64,000 bases of DNA, taken from Megaleporinus macrocephalus. Taxonomy: Eukaryota > Chordata > Actinopteri > Characiformes > Anostomidae. Below are positions 1 through 12,800 of the stretch, piece after piece. The translations under genes were made by a program, and so were the position numbers. Numbering within the stretch: position 1 is the first letter of the stretch; every line of letters begins with the position of its first letter. The notes beneath the pieces are model-generated. The model saw only the letters and a list, made by a program, of their open reading frames with translations, searched no databases and was not told the origin of the DNA. Where the stretch lies: assembly GCA_021613375.1 (NCBI GenBank), contig CM038719.1, positions 5,790,390 through 5,854,389 of the forward strand, given 5' to 3'.

Positions 1-345
1 AGAACCCTATACAACTTATTCTCTGTCAATCTGAAGAACCATTAACAAAGTGTATTCGGTTCAATAAAGAACCTTTCTGGAAATGTTTCTAGATAGCAAC
101 AAAAGGGCTCTTCTTGCAACCCCAGACAAAAATGGCTCTAAACAGAACCAAAACTAAATAAAAAATTCTACTGCAACCACAGAAGAAAATGGTTCTATAT
201 AGCACTAAATAGGGTTCTTGTAACAGCAGAACCATTTTTTTTTTTTTTTTAAGAAAATGGTTCTACATAGACAACATACCTGAGGAACTATTTAATCACG
301 CAAATGGTTCTATATGGAACCCTATATGGTTTTTACTAAAGAACC
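1..345. repeat. Degenerate GGTTCTATATAGAACC-type repeat
   Basis: The stretch is a string of imperfect copies of motifs such as ATGGTTCTA, AGAACCATTT and TATGGAACCC on both strands. It resembles the short self-complementary 'guttct/agaacc' repeats scattered through fish genomes. There is no coding potential. It probably continues past the left edge. Confidence 0.45.
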
Positions 346-1127
346 CATGAAAAGAAATATAAACGTATGTATATAATATTTCACAGAGTGCAGCTGTTGG
401 CAAATGCTAACGCTAACCAACATTAGCTCCCAAAACAGAGCTAAACTGACTACTTTTAGTCAAATTAGACGAACAAACAGACACACATTTTGATCTATAC
501 GCCTCATATATTCAAATAATATCGGCGAATCAACATAAACACGCAAAATTAGGATCATTTACGTGATTTAGGTTGTGCTCACTTTGTTAGCATGGTTAGC
601 TTAGCGGCGCCGGCTAACGCGCAGGTTCGGTCGTTAACAGCCCAAAGCCTGTGAGAGTTAAACAATTTCCATGTGGGCTTTCTTGCTGTAGAATTAAAAT
701 TAATAATTAAGTATTAATAACTACATGTTATTTGTTTTAGCAAAGGCTGCCACTTCCAGGGTTTTGAGCCTAAAAAATAGACGTTTACAGTGAGCTTATC
801 TTTGGGCGTAACTTGGCGTTATTACTAAAATGACTCGATTATTAATCGACACTGATAGTTTCATGAGTCTGAGGACCCTTTCTTTCTAGATAACCATCTG
901 AATTTCGTTTAGTAACAGCAGCTAAAGCGGTTCTCTGGTGGGACCACAGCTCATGAACTTCACTATAGACTCCATTATAGGCAAAAAACGGCTTTTTGTG
1001 AGTCAAAACAAACTTACTCGGCGTCAATATGTTGAGTTACGAAGTCTTAATATGTATATTCAGCATTTAAAGGTTATATTTTGAAAACAATCCATGTTGT
1101 ACGTATTTACCGGCGAACTCACATTCA

Positions 1128-1265
1128 GTCCGCCTCCTATTCGCCAGCGTCTTGTTCGAATTTTCCCGTTCCACCTTAAATGGTGCAGCAGTTACATGTA
1201 ACTGCTGCACCATTTAAGGTGGAACGGGAAAATTCGAACAAGACGCTGGCGAATAGGAGGCGGAC
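1128..1265. repeat. Perfect 138-bp palindrome (two 69-bp arms, no spacer)
   Basis: Bases 1128-1196 are the exact reverse complement of 1197-1265; the centre is GTTACATGTAAC. I checked both ends: the symmetry stops at 1127/1266. The inner part of each arm (TGCACCATTTAAGGTGGAAC) is the core of the 66-bp satellite at 14.4-17.4 kb. Such an object can extrude a cruciform or give a 69-bp stem if transcribed. It could be a whole foldback element or MITE, or a local inverted duplication. Confidence 0.96.
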
Positions 1266-1379
1266 CTCTCCTCAAAATGGGCTTCTTTTAAAAAGAAATG
1301 CATTCCTCACGTACCCGAGACCTTAATAGAGAATCCAGCCTCACAAAAGCGACAACTCCGGCCCGTTTTCGGTGTTTAT

Positions 1380-1760
1380 TTTCTTAATAATGTCGAGCCG
1401 CCGTTTGTATGACATCTCCACGCCGCCCAACTTTCGCCATTTCAAGCCGCTCCGTCAGGCACAGAGCGCCGACCGCGCCGGCCAATCGGAGCCGCGCACG
1501 AAGGCGCCTGCTGGAAAACGTCCCGCCTCCTGAGAATGAGCCAATGGGAACGTACGCGCGTCGACGGGCTGGCCAATGCGGCGGACGTATGCAGATTATC
1601 CCGGGCACGCAGCCAATGGCGCCGCAGCAGGTGGCCCCGCCTACGCCTAACCCAGGGTGAACTTTTGAGTAGCAGAGGAAAATATTTACACTGCCGGCCA
1701 CTTGTCCAGGTCCACCGACGCCGTGTGTCCACTACATGGGCGGACAATTACAGACCCTGA
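1380..1760. promoter_or_regulatory. CpG-rich promoter-like block with four CCAAT boxes
   Basis: This block is much richer in CG dinucleotides than its surroundings. It has four CCAAT motifs in the same orientation at 1482, 1541, 1573 and 1613, plus GC boxes (CCCGCCTCC, CCCCGCC). Clustered CCAAT boxes 30-60 bp apart are typical of NF-Y-driven, TATA-less housekeeping promoters. No coding exon could be joined to it. Leftward transcription would meet possible splice donors GTACGT/GTGAGG at about 1310-1315, so it may be the first exon of a gene lying left of the window. That assignment is inference. Confidence 0.5.
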
Positions 1761-1761
1761 C

Positions 1762-2390
1762 CGCTGATGAAGGGCTAGATGATGGCTAAGTGTCCCTCAG
1801 AAAATATATAATGGTCTCTAAATGCCGGAGCTGCAACTTTCTGCTGAACCGGACGACGAGTGACGTGTCAGAGTCTGTTGTTGTTGTTGTTATTGATATT
1901 GTTAAAGGGACACTTCACCAACGTTTCAAATCGTCTGTAGAAATCAGTGCTGGGGATGTAAACAAAGGCATTCAGAGCTTTATTAGCATTAACGGTTTGG
2001 TTGCAGAGTAATGTACCGTCTCACATTTCTTTACAATGGGGGTAATAGGAACCAGGGGTCTTCAGATCAGAACGCTAATACAGGTATTATGCTTATTATC
2101 TAAATTGGCCAAAATCTTCTCTAAACTGTGATGAAGCAATGTCTCAGAGATCAGGCGGCATAGTCCTGAACATGTTGACAGACTAATTGTGTGGAAAAGT
2201 GTCTAATTATGCAGAAATAATTGGCTAAGCTCTTTTTTAAGATGTAAACTAAGCCATTTAGCGTGGTTTGATGCATTCTAGAGCAACTTGCTGAGTTAAA
2301 CTATTCACAGTGCTGGGGATGTGCAAAATCCTAGGGGTCAAAATAGTCCCCAAAGAAAAGTATCTGCAGATCACGTACACCTGAATGTCT
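1762..2390. other. Gene-free stretch with no clear feature
   Basis: No ORF, RNA gene or strong repeat was recognised here. A short GTT trinucleotide run lies near 1878. The piece at 2301-2345 (TGCTGGGGATGTGCAAA) begins the transposon remnant that follows. Confidence 0.4.
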
Positions 2391-2394
2391 TCTC

Positions 2395-2670
2395 TGGGGT
2401 GGATAGGATCTTCCAACAAGACACACAGCTAGAAACGTCCCACATTGCTTCGAAGGGCTTATCAAGACTTCCAAGTACTACCTTGGACCGCACATTTGAA
2501 CCCAGTGGAGCATCTGTGGGACCACCTGGATGGTGGTGTTGGCTCTATGGATCCTCCTCCACGCTCCCTCCAGCAGCTGTGGGATGCACTGCAGTCAGCA
2601 TGACTCCAGATACCTGTGACCACCTGCCAGGACCTTATTGAGTCTCCCAGTCCGTCTAGCTGCTGTTTGT
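2395..2670 (+). pseudogene. Tc1-like transposase remnant
   Basis: In the + frames the stretch keeps pieces of the catalytic end of a Tc1/mariner transposase: IFQQDT (around the second Asp of the DDE triad) and, in a different frame, LNPVEHLWDHL (around the catalytic Glu) followed by SMDPPPRSLQQLWDAL. The parts lie in different frames, so the gene is dead. No terminal repeats were located. It lies just downstream of the cd2bp2 3' end and is unrelated to it. Confidence 0.65.
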
Positions 2671-2994
2671 GCTGCACACTGTATATTAGCTCATTGGTCA
2701 TAATAATGTGACTCACTGTGTGTGCATTTGTACTTGAGACAGCGATTCTATTAGAGCTCTACAAAATTGAACTTGTCTTCCAGTTCAAATGCAAAACTGT
2801 TGGGAGTTGGAAGCCTAATGGCGTTTCAAGCAGGCCTGGGTTCTTTACTTTAGTCAGTTTTATCTTCTAAGATTCTAATTTAGTTCATGTAAATGGTTTT
2901 ACCTGCACACACAACTTAAGTCAGATTCCAGTAACCCATTTCCATCCATGTCAACCATTCCAAAAAGCCACTGATCTGGTAAGTCACCAGAACC

Positions 2995-3000
2995 TTTATT
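2995..3000 (-). terminator. cd2bp2: Poly(A) signal of cd2bp2
   Basis: The + strand TTTATT reads AATAAA in the gene direction, about 167 bases past the cd2bp2 stop codon. This predicts a short 3' UTR ending near 2975-2985. Confidence 0.6.
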
Positions 3001-3166
3001 TTAAAACAAACGCAGATGATCAGGTATCAAAGAGTTAGATGAGCAAACACACACTCAATCAGGGTTTCCATTACGTGTGAATTCCAGAGAAACACAGAGC
3101 AAACGCTGATTCCGATAAGGAGCTGACGAACGTGGAACGGGAAGGTTTTAAAGGCTAAAATCAAAA

Positions 3167-6100
3167 TCACGTATACAGTTCGAAGTCCAGTCTCTTGGAG
3201 TTGTAGAATTGTGCTCCCTCCTGGTCAACACGTCTGCAGTACACGCCGTCTTTAAAGTAGCCCTGATCCACCCAGTCCTGCGGAAAGAAAGAGAGACATG
3301 AGCTCAACTTGAGATCTACCAATGTTCTCAGAGGTGCACCATAAGAATCCACTGAACTGTAAAGAACATGAGCTAGTTAAAATCAGGGGTTCATAGATCT
3401 TTACTTAGAAGATCTACAAAACATGTGATTGAGTTTGCAAGTGAGGTTTCCGATGACTCTTGGAGGGATACATGCAGCGTGCTGAGAGGTCAAATAGTCC
3501 CCAAAGTAAATGCTTTATTTTTTTTAGACTTAGCCATCATTAACCTTCATATAAACACTGAGAAGATGTGTGTAGGTTCACTGGTGGTTCTGATAGTAAA
3601 TAAAATGTGTATATATGTGTGTTGTAGAACATGGAGACCCCTGGTTCCCGTCACCATCACTGTAAACACTATCTGAACCATTTCACATGGAATTATACAG
3701 ACATTTTGAAAAGGTAATCAAGCCTAAATGATTAGTTACAAACATTTATCTTAATACTACACAGACAGCTCACTAGTCTTTGAGACAGACCCAATAATGT
3801 GAATAAATAGACACTTTTTAAGGAGCAGCGTTTTATCTCTCCTCATAAAACAGATTACTGAGAAGCTCTAGTTAGAGAGAGACTGCGTCACGGCTTGTTC
3901 CCGCCAACTGCACGCGACCGGTGGTTTAGCTGGTTGCTAAGATACCAGCCGGCTATCCAAAACAATAGCCCGAGGCTTAAAAATCCGCTAGCATAAATGC
4001 TAATGTCTGGAGTATAAAAGTGTAAATGGTGAAGGACTCGTTACAGAGTTGATAATAAAATACTGTTTTGTGTGATTATATGACCAGAAACACATTAAAA
4101 CTCCAGAAAGAATCAAAATAACTCACATTTTAAAACCACTTCACTGCTCGTAGATTTGCCTGCGTTGCCTCGTGAGATTGTCTTAGCGGCTGAGGAAGAG
4201 TTCGATGTTTTCTTAAAATCAGGTATAAATAAGGTTCCTTAGTAAACAGCATGTTTAAGGTATGTAAGAATTTGGACAGCCTACATGTCGGGAGCTAGGT
4301 ACACAGCTCACTAGGTTTTGAGACAGACCCATTATTACTTTGGACAGCAGCAGCATGTAGGTGGCAGCGTTCTGGTCTGGGAATTGTTTTGGTGACGTCC
4401 TCTGGACCCACTCATACATGTGGAAGACACTCAACAGGTTTGGGTCTAAATCCATCCTTCATCAGATCACGTACAGCATACATGCTGATTGGGATCTTCC
4501 AGCAAGACACTGCGACACGTCGCACGGCTTGATATGTCCCAACATTGGTTGGAAGAGTTGACCAAGACTTCCAAATACTAGCCTGGAGCCCTAATTTCCC
4601 AGACTTCAACCCATACCAGCCTCCAACTGGCTTTATTCTTGACCAATCTGAACTATAAATAACGTTCAGTCAGAGGTTCATATATTTTCACTCAGAAGAT
4701 CTAGAAAAGAAGCCATCTGACTCTCATGATGACTCTTTCATCTAGATTATGGCCTTAAAATCCACTCATGGTGGAGGGATATAGGCAGCAAGACACTGCT
4801 GGAAATGCCCCAACATTGGTTGGAAGAGCTGACCAAAAACTACCCTGGACCCCTAATTCCCCACACCTGAACCCATACCAGCTCCCAACTGGCTTTATTC
4901 TTGACCGATCTGAACTGTAAATAAAATGAGCCGGTTAAAATTGAGAGGTTCATATGTTTTCACTTAGAAGCTCTACAAAAGTGATGAGTCTGCAGAGAAG
5001 GTTTCTGATGACCCTTCCATGTAGATTATGGCATTAAAATCCATTCATGGTGGAGGGATACATGCAGGATGTTGTGAGGCCAAATAGTACCCAGAGTAAA
5101 TGCATTATTTTCAGATTCGGCCATCATTAACCTTTATATAAACACTGTTTCTGGTGACCCTTCCATGTAGTGCAACCAGTGCTGAACGTGGCACCCACAC
5201 TCCTGTGTCCGCTTAACCCTCCTGCATGTCTTATGCTGGCATATGGGGGCTTTGCATTGCTTTCCTGGCCACAATTCAAGCAGCTCTATTTGAGAGTGTA
5301 TTCAGTTTTCCAGATGGTGCTTTGACTTTCACAGTTCCCCATAACATAACTGCTGCTCAGGACAATTCATGGCTGTGAAGAGCTAGCACAGAAAATTTAT
5401 TATACTGTATATTATATATGGAATCGGCATCAGCTGCTAATGGCTGTTCTAAACTAGACCTACAGAGTCAATCAAGGTCTCACGAGTTCATCAAGTCTCA
5501 TTATATGATCAAACGTTAATGAGTTCATTAAGACTTCACAGCTAGTGTAGAAGATTCTGACCTGCATCTGCTGACTGCTGAAGGGTCCGTAGAGCTCTGA
5601 GCTTTCCTCATTTTCCCATTTATACTCCCACATCACCTCGTCGCTCACTGCAGAGAAAAACACAAAGACCCCCACATTAATCATGCTTCAAAATCTTTCA
5701 ACTCAATTTCTGAGGACCCCCAAACTAACCCACATCTTCATTCTACTTCAGCGTAGAATGCTGGATATTAAGATGAGGATAATTTATTATTATTTATTAT
5801 TAGCAGTGCTGTGTCTGATACACACATATCAATGCAACACACTAACACACCACCACGTCAGTGTCACTGCAGTGCCAAGAATGATACACCTCCGTTATAG
5901 TATCTGCTCCGTGGTGGTCCTGTGGGGGGGTCCTGATCATTAAAGAACAGGGTAATAAAGTATACAGAGAATCAGATGAACTACAGTCTGTAAGTGTAGC
6001 TCTTGTATGGTCAGTGGAGATGATACAGTGGACAGTGAGTGTAGATACAGGGACCTAATAAAGTGGAGAGTGGGTGTAGATCATGCTTCAGTATTTTAGC

Positions 6101-6828
6101 TCTTGTTGTTGTGAATAAATACTGAATTAAACACACACACACGAAATAAAAGCACTTGTTGCCACAGGGCAGCATCTGCATCCTGCATATATCTCAGTTC
6201 CTGTGACGTGTAATCAGCCGTGCAGGACGTATCTTGACAAAGTCCAGGGATGTGACTCACACTGACAAATACAAGTGAAAGTATTTATACTGATGGCCTA
6301 ACGTGCACTCCATATTAGGTCACCTACATTTGCTAAATCCACATAAAGGAATGATTCAATTTACGGTTCAAAGATGATTAGATAACCATTAACTGGCTTA
6401 AAGTTACTGTTCCAACATATAAACCCTGGATACAGTGCCTTTGGGTGATTCATAATATGGAAATAATAACATATAATTTAAGACTACAGAGGCAGAAATT
6501 TGTTAGGCGATGAAACCCAGCTATGTTAATAATGCTTTGAGAATGAAATGTAATGAATTTAATTGTAAATATGGAAAAGCTCTGCTTATTGCCTTGCATT
6601 CCTCTTTTTTCTTTCTTTTTTAGACATGGACAAGAGTGTGATCATTAAAGTAAATGATTATTAAATTATATATATATTTTAAGTCTGGTCTGTAAGGCGA
6701 TGCGTACTGCTTTGGTCCTTAATAAACAATTAGTCCAAAAAAATGATTAGATGTTTTATATAAGAGAAAATAAATTGTATGTTTAAAAAATAAACAAATT
6801 TAAAAAAATAAATAAAAATAAAAAATAA

Positions 6829-6868
<40 letters not shown>

Positions 6869-9800
6869 ATCGGCCGATATTTCTCCAATTTATGGTGTTA
6901 AACAAATGAGCCTAATTTCCGTACTTTCAGCTTGCGTTTCATCCAGGAAGAGGAGCCCTCCGTGAAACCCCCTCCGGCCAGCTCCCTGCAATTCCTATCT
7001 GAACCACTAGTTGGAAATACACACCCTTTCTTTTTCGACAGACTGACTGAAGCAGCGGCGTCGCAAGAAAAGCAGCGCTGATAGAAAACCTGTCGTCCGT
7101 CTGGGAGTGTTTTACCGTATATGACGCACACTCATCCAGGACGTTTTCTAAAATAGGTCAAATCAGCGTGACTCACTGAATACAGTGAGTATCAGCAAAC
7201 TCTGCGTTTAATGACTGCAGTTTTAACTGCATGTATTTAATTATCTTTCTTCGTTTGAAATTTAAGTGTAATGTTTGCAGTATTGGGGATATGTGTTTGA
7301 TTTACTTTGTTTATTTACTGATAATTTTGTTAAAAAATATTATACTGTTTCACATGAGCTCGTTAAAAATGGTAATAAATCAGTTTGGATCATGTTTCAT
7401 GACTTGCTTGTGCTAATAACTACATGTAGCCCTGCTGTGGCATATAGCCCCGCCCTCTATCGGTATCGGCTATCGGCTGATCGTGTTGAAAGGTGATCGG
7501 CGATCGGAATGGGCCTCAAAAACGCCGATCGGTCCATCCTCTAACTATCATGACTGTATTGACTGTGGAAAATAATTTCAGTTAGTTTAAATAACTGTAA
7601 GCAGGGTATCATGTACTAATTGTGACAGACCTACTTAAAAATAACAATAATAATAATAATAATAATAACAATAATATTATTATTATCCACAATACTGGAC
7701 AATTGTAGGCTCAAGGTCTCTGTAAACCCAGCCTGTAAATACACTGCACTACTTAGTTAAACAGATTCAGAGAGAATGAAACTGCAGAAGTGTGGTTTCG
7801 TTCGACCATCACAGTCACCACGTTCACTACTTTACCATGGCCGTTATCTTCCTCCGTCTCCTTCTTCTCTTTCCCCGCACTGTGCCGCTCGTCAAACTTA
7901 TCAGCGAACATGTCCAGCTCGTCCTCCTCCTCCTCCTTTTCTCCCGGCTGCTGCGCGGCTGCTCCCTGCTGCATGTTTTTCATCTTGTAGGCCAGTTTCT
8001 CGTACGTCTGCTGATAGATCTCATATTCCCCCACGCCCACCAGCCTGTCCGCCAGAGCCGTCAGCCTCTCCAGCTTTTCAGTGTCTCTGTTCGCCGTCTC
8101 GTCCTTCTCCTCCGCCGCTCCCTCTCTCAGCCGGCCTTTCTTCTTGCGTCCCCCGAGCCCCCCCAGCCTGCGGAGGGCAGCCGACACCGTCTCTCCGGGC
8201 AGCAGCAGGCCGACCACAGCTTCTGTCAGTTGGTAGCGATTGTACTTGGCTAACGGATCTTCCTCTGGCTCTTTCTCCTCCTCCTCATCTTCCTCCTCTT
8301 CTCCCTGCCGCTCCTCCCGCAGTCTTTCTTCCTCCGCCTCGTCCTCGTCTCCCGCTCGTCGTCTCCGTTTAATGGAGAGGCCCTTCTTTTTCTTCTTCGT
8401 CGGCTGCTCTTTGATTTTCACCTGCAGAGAGGGACAGAGTCAGTAACTACCCTGATTAAATTAATCTGGGGCAGCTGGACATTCAGTACTGAGACAAAGC
8501 TTTAGGCACTTGGGGACATCACGCATCACAGTCTACAAAGGAGCTCCAGAGTGAATCAGCTGTAACAAAAGAAAACACTCTCTGATGATCCAGCCCAAAC
8601 CTACCCAGTCGATATTGTCCAGCCAGTTGTCCCTGATGTCCTTTTCCTTTTTAATGAAGTAATTGCCCTCTGAGTCAAAGTGTCCCTCCTCCATTTCCTC
8701 GTTCAGATTGAAGGGCGTGATGGGCACTCCTTCATCACAGTCGATCGTGGCCATTTCCTGACCTGTAAACACACAAACACAATCATATAGGACATCATTA
8801 TTATTACTGTTTACACAGAAACCTGATAATCTATCAATATAAAATATAGAGCAGGTCATTAAAAACTTCAGCATCACTGCTACCGAGCGCCAACTGATTA
8901 GCATCACTGTTACCAAGCGCTGGCTGGTCATCACTGCTACTGAGTTCCGGTGGTGTAGTGGTTAGTATGGTGGTGTAGTGGTTAGTACGGTGGTGTAGTG
9001 GTTAGTACGGTGGTGTAGTGGTCAGTACGGTGGTGTAGTGGTCGAGTACGGTGGTGTAGTGGTTAGTATGGTGGTGTAGTGGTTAGTACTGGTGGTGTAG
9101 TGGTTAGTACGGTGGTGTAGTGGTTAGTATGGTGGGTGTAGTGGTTAGTACGGTGGTGTAGTGGTTAGTACGTTTGGTGGTTGTAGTGGTTAGTACTGTG
9201 GTGTTAATGGTCAGTACGGTGGTTTAGTGGTTAGTACTGGTGGTGTAGTGGTAGTATGGTGGTGTAGTGGGTTAGTATGGTGGTGCAGTGGTCTGTATGG
9301 TGGTGTAGTGGTTAGTACTGGTGGTTGTAGGTGGTTAGTACTGGTGAGTGTTACTTGTGGGTTAGTATGGTGGGATTGTAGTGGTTAGTACGGTGATGTA
9401 GGGTTAGTATGGTGGTGTGAGTCGGTTAGTATGGTGGTGTAGTGGTTCAGTACGGTGGTGTAGTGGTTCAGTATGGTGGTGTAGTGGTTAGTATGGTGGT
9501 GTAGTGGTTAGTATGGTGGTGTAGTGGTTAGTATGGTGGTGTAGTGGTTAGTATGGTGGTGTAGTGGTTAGTATGGTGGTGTAGTGGTTAGTACGGTGGT
9601 GTAGTGGTTAGTACGGTGGTGTAGTGGTTAGTATGGTGGTGTAGTGGTTAGTACGGTGGTGTAGTGGTTAGTAGGTGGTGTAGTGGTTAGTACGGTGGTG
9701 TAGTGGTTAGTACGGTGGTGTAGTGGTCAGTACGGTGGTGTAGTGGTTAGTACGGTGGTGTAGTGGTTAGTATGGTGGTGTAGTGGTTAGTATGGTGGTG

Positions 9801-12800
9801 TAGTGGTTAGTATGGTGGTGTAGTGGTTAGTACGGTGGTGTAGTGGTCAGTATGGTGGTGTAGTGGTTAGTATGGTGGTGTAGTGGTCAGTATGGTGGTG
9901 TAGTGGTTAGTACGGTGGTGTAGTGGTCAGTATGGTGGTGTAGTGGTTAGTATGGTGGTGTAGTGGTTAGTATGGTGGTGTAGTGGTTAGTATGGTGGTG
10001 TAGTGGTTAGTATGGTGGTGTAGTGGTTAGTATGGTGTAGTGGTTAGTACGGTGGTGTAGTGGTTAGTACGGTGGTGTAGTGGTTAGTATGGTGGTGTAG
10101 TGGTTAGTATGGTGGTGTAGTGGTTAGTATGGTGGTGTAGTGGTTAGTACGGTGGTGTAGTGGTTAGTATGGTGGTGTAGTGGTTAGTATGGTGGTGTAG
10201 TGGTTAGTATGGTGGTGTAGTGGTTAGTACGGTGGTGTAGTGGTCAGTACGGTGGTGTAGTGGTTAGTATGGTGGTGTAGTGGTTAGTATGGTGGTGTAG
10301 TGGTTAGTATGGTGGTGTAGTGGTTAGTACGGTGGTGTAGTGGTTAGTATGGTGGTGTAGTGGTTAGTACGGTGGTGTAGTGGTTAGTATGGTGGTGTAG
10401 TGGTTAGTAGGTGGTGTAGTGGTTATGGTGGTGTAGTGGTTAGTACGGTGGTGTAGTGGTCAGTATGGTGGTGTAGTGGTCAGTATGGTGGTGTAGTGGT
10501 TAGTATGGTGTGTAGTGGTTAGTATGGTGGTGTAGTGGTTAGTACGGTGGTGTAGTGGTTAGTATGGTGGTGTAGTGGTTAGTATGGTGGTGTAGTGGTC
10601 AGTATGGTGGTGTAGTGGTTAGTATGGTGGTGTAGTGGTTAGTATGGTGGTGTAGTGGTTAGTATGGTGGTGTAGTGGTTAGTATGGTGGTGTAGTGTAT
10701 GGTGGTGTAGTGGTCAGTATGGTGGTGTAGTGGTTAGTATGGTGGTGTAGTGGTCAGTACGGTGGTGTAGTGGTTAGTATGGTGGTGTAGTGGTTAGCAC
10801 TGTCTCCTCACAGTAAGATGATCTGGGTTGGATTCCCGGTCCGGGTGGTTCTGTGTGGAGTGTATATGTTCTCTCTGTGTTTGAGTGGGTTCCTCCGGGT
10901 ACTCCGGTTTCCTCCCACAGTCCAAACACATGCATGTGAGTGTGTGTGATGACCATGTGATGGACTGGTGACCTGTCCATGGTGTACCCCGCCTTTGCCC
11001 GATTAGCGGGATAAAGGGGAAGGTAATGGATGAACCGATGGCTACTAAGCGCTGATTATTCAGCATTACTGCTAGTGAGTGGTGATCGACCAGCATTACT
11101 GATATTGAGCACTGACTGGCTAGCAGTACCGCTGGTTAGCTCAATGGCTGACTTGTGAACATCATTAAGAGTTTATAATAAAGTCTCATGACTGGAGATT
11201 AAAACCCTTCAAAAACAGAACAGCAGCGCTGAAACAGTTTACACTGATCTGTGTTTAGAAAACAAGAGCAGGTGTAAAAATGATTGACCTTTTATAAACT
11301 ATAGTTTTGCAGAAAAGCTCCACTGTAGCTCATTCCTGTTGGACTAGCGCCCTCTACTGTTCAGAAACCTAGAAAACACCTCCTCACCGAGAAGACGTTT
11401 AGTCTACTTCAGTATTTGTGTTTTAGTGCAGCATCAGAGAACACGTGGAGGGGACAGTGAATGTGCACAGACAAGCACGCACCTTCGACATCATCGCTGG
11501 CGAGGATGTTATATTTGCTGCTGTTTTCTCCATCCTCTTCCTCGTCTTCCTCATCACTGTCTAAAGAGTGTTTCTCCTTAAACCTGGAGCCTGGACCACT
11601 CACACCATCATACATCTGCAGACACAGCAGTGCATTACAGGAGACCGATCTATATAACATTCTATTAATTAATCTTTTATTTTATTACGTTTATAATCAT
11701 TTATTTCATTTACCTTCTTAATTAAACCCTAACAGCTCTACACAACTTTCAATGATAATATCCTGAGAATGTTTCATGAAGAATGGACCAATAGAAATGC
11801 TCCAAAACCACCCAGTCAATCAAATGTCTCTACTGTAAATTTATTGTTTTGGAGACTGTAACACTACCTTCACCTACCTGTGTACAGGTAAACTGTAACA
11901 CTACCTTCACCTACCTGTGTACAGGTCAACTGTAACACTACCTTCACCTACCTGTGTACAGATAAACTGTAACACCACCTTCACCTACCTGAGTGTACAG
12001 GTAACTGTAACACTGGCTTCACCTACCTGTGTAACAGATCAACTTGATGAACCTACCTTCACCCTACACTGTGTACAGGTAAACTGTAACACCACCCTTC
12101 ACCTATCCTGTGTACAGGTAAACTGTAACACTACCTTCACCTACCTGTGTACAGGTAAACTGTAACACTGGCTTCATCTACCTGTGTACAGGTAAACTGT
12201 AACACTACCTTCACCTACCTGTGTACAGGTAAACTGTAACACTGGCTTCACCTACCTGTGTACAGGTAAACTGTAACACCACCTTCACCTACCTGTGTAC
12301 AGGTAAACTGTAACACTGGCTTCACCTACCTGTGTACAGATCAACTGTAACACTACCTTCACCTACCTGTGTACAGGTAAACTGTAACACCACCTTCACC
12401 TACCTGTGTACAGGTAAACTGTAACACTGGCTTCATCTACCTGGGTACAGGTAAACTGTAACACTACCTTCACCTACCTGTGTACAGGTAAACTGTAACA
12501 CTACCTTCACCTACCTGTGTACAGGTAAACTGTAACACTGGCTTCATCTACCTGGGTACAGGTAAACTGTAACACTACCTTCACCTACCTGTGTACAGGT
12601 AAACTGTAACACTGGCTTCACCTACCTGTGTACAGATCAACTGTAACACTACCTTCACCTACCTGTGTACAGGTAAACTGTAACACCACCTTCACCTACC
12701 TGTGTACAGGTAAACTGTAACACTACCTTCACCTACCTGTGTACAGGTAAACTGTAACACTGGCTTCACCTACCTGTGTACAGATCAACTGTAACACTAC

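Noticed and set aside
1128..1265. microRNA hairpin from the 138-bp palindrome
   Set aside because: A perfect stem with almost no loop is unlike a pre-miRNA; it fits a foldback element better.
7776..8372. Pro/Ser-rich open frames on the plus strand
   Set aside because: They are antisense to cd2bp2 coding exon 5, whose minus-strand frame matches CD2BP2 and joins in phase with neighbouring exons.
10783..10870. Functional tRNA gene
   Set aside because: A- and B-box are present but the acceptor stem and anticodon arm do not form and the sequence continues as a SINE body.
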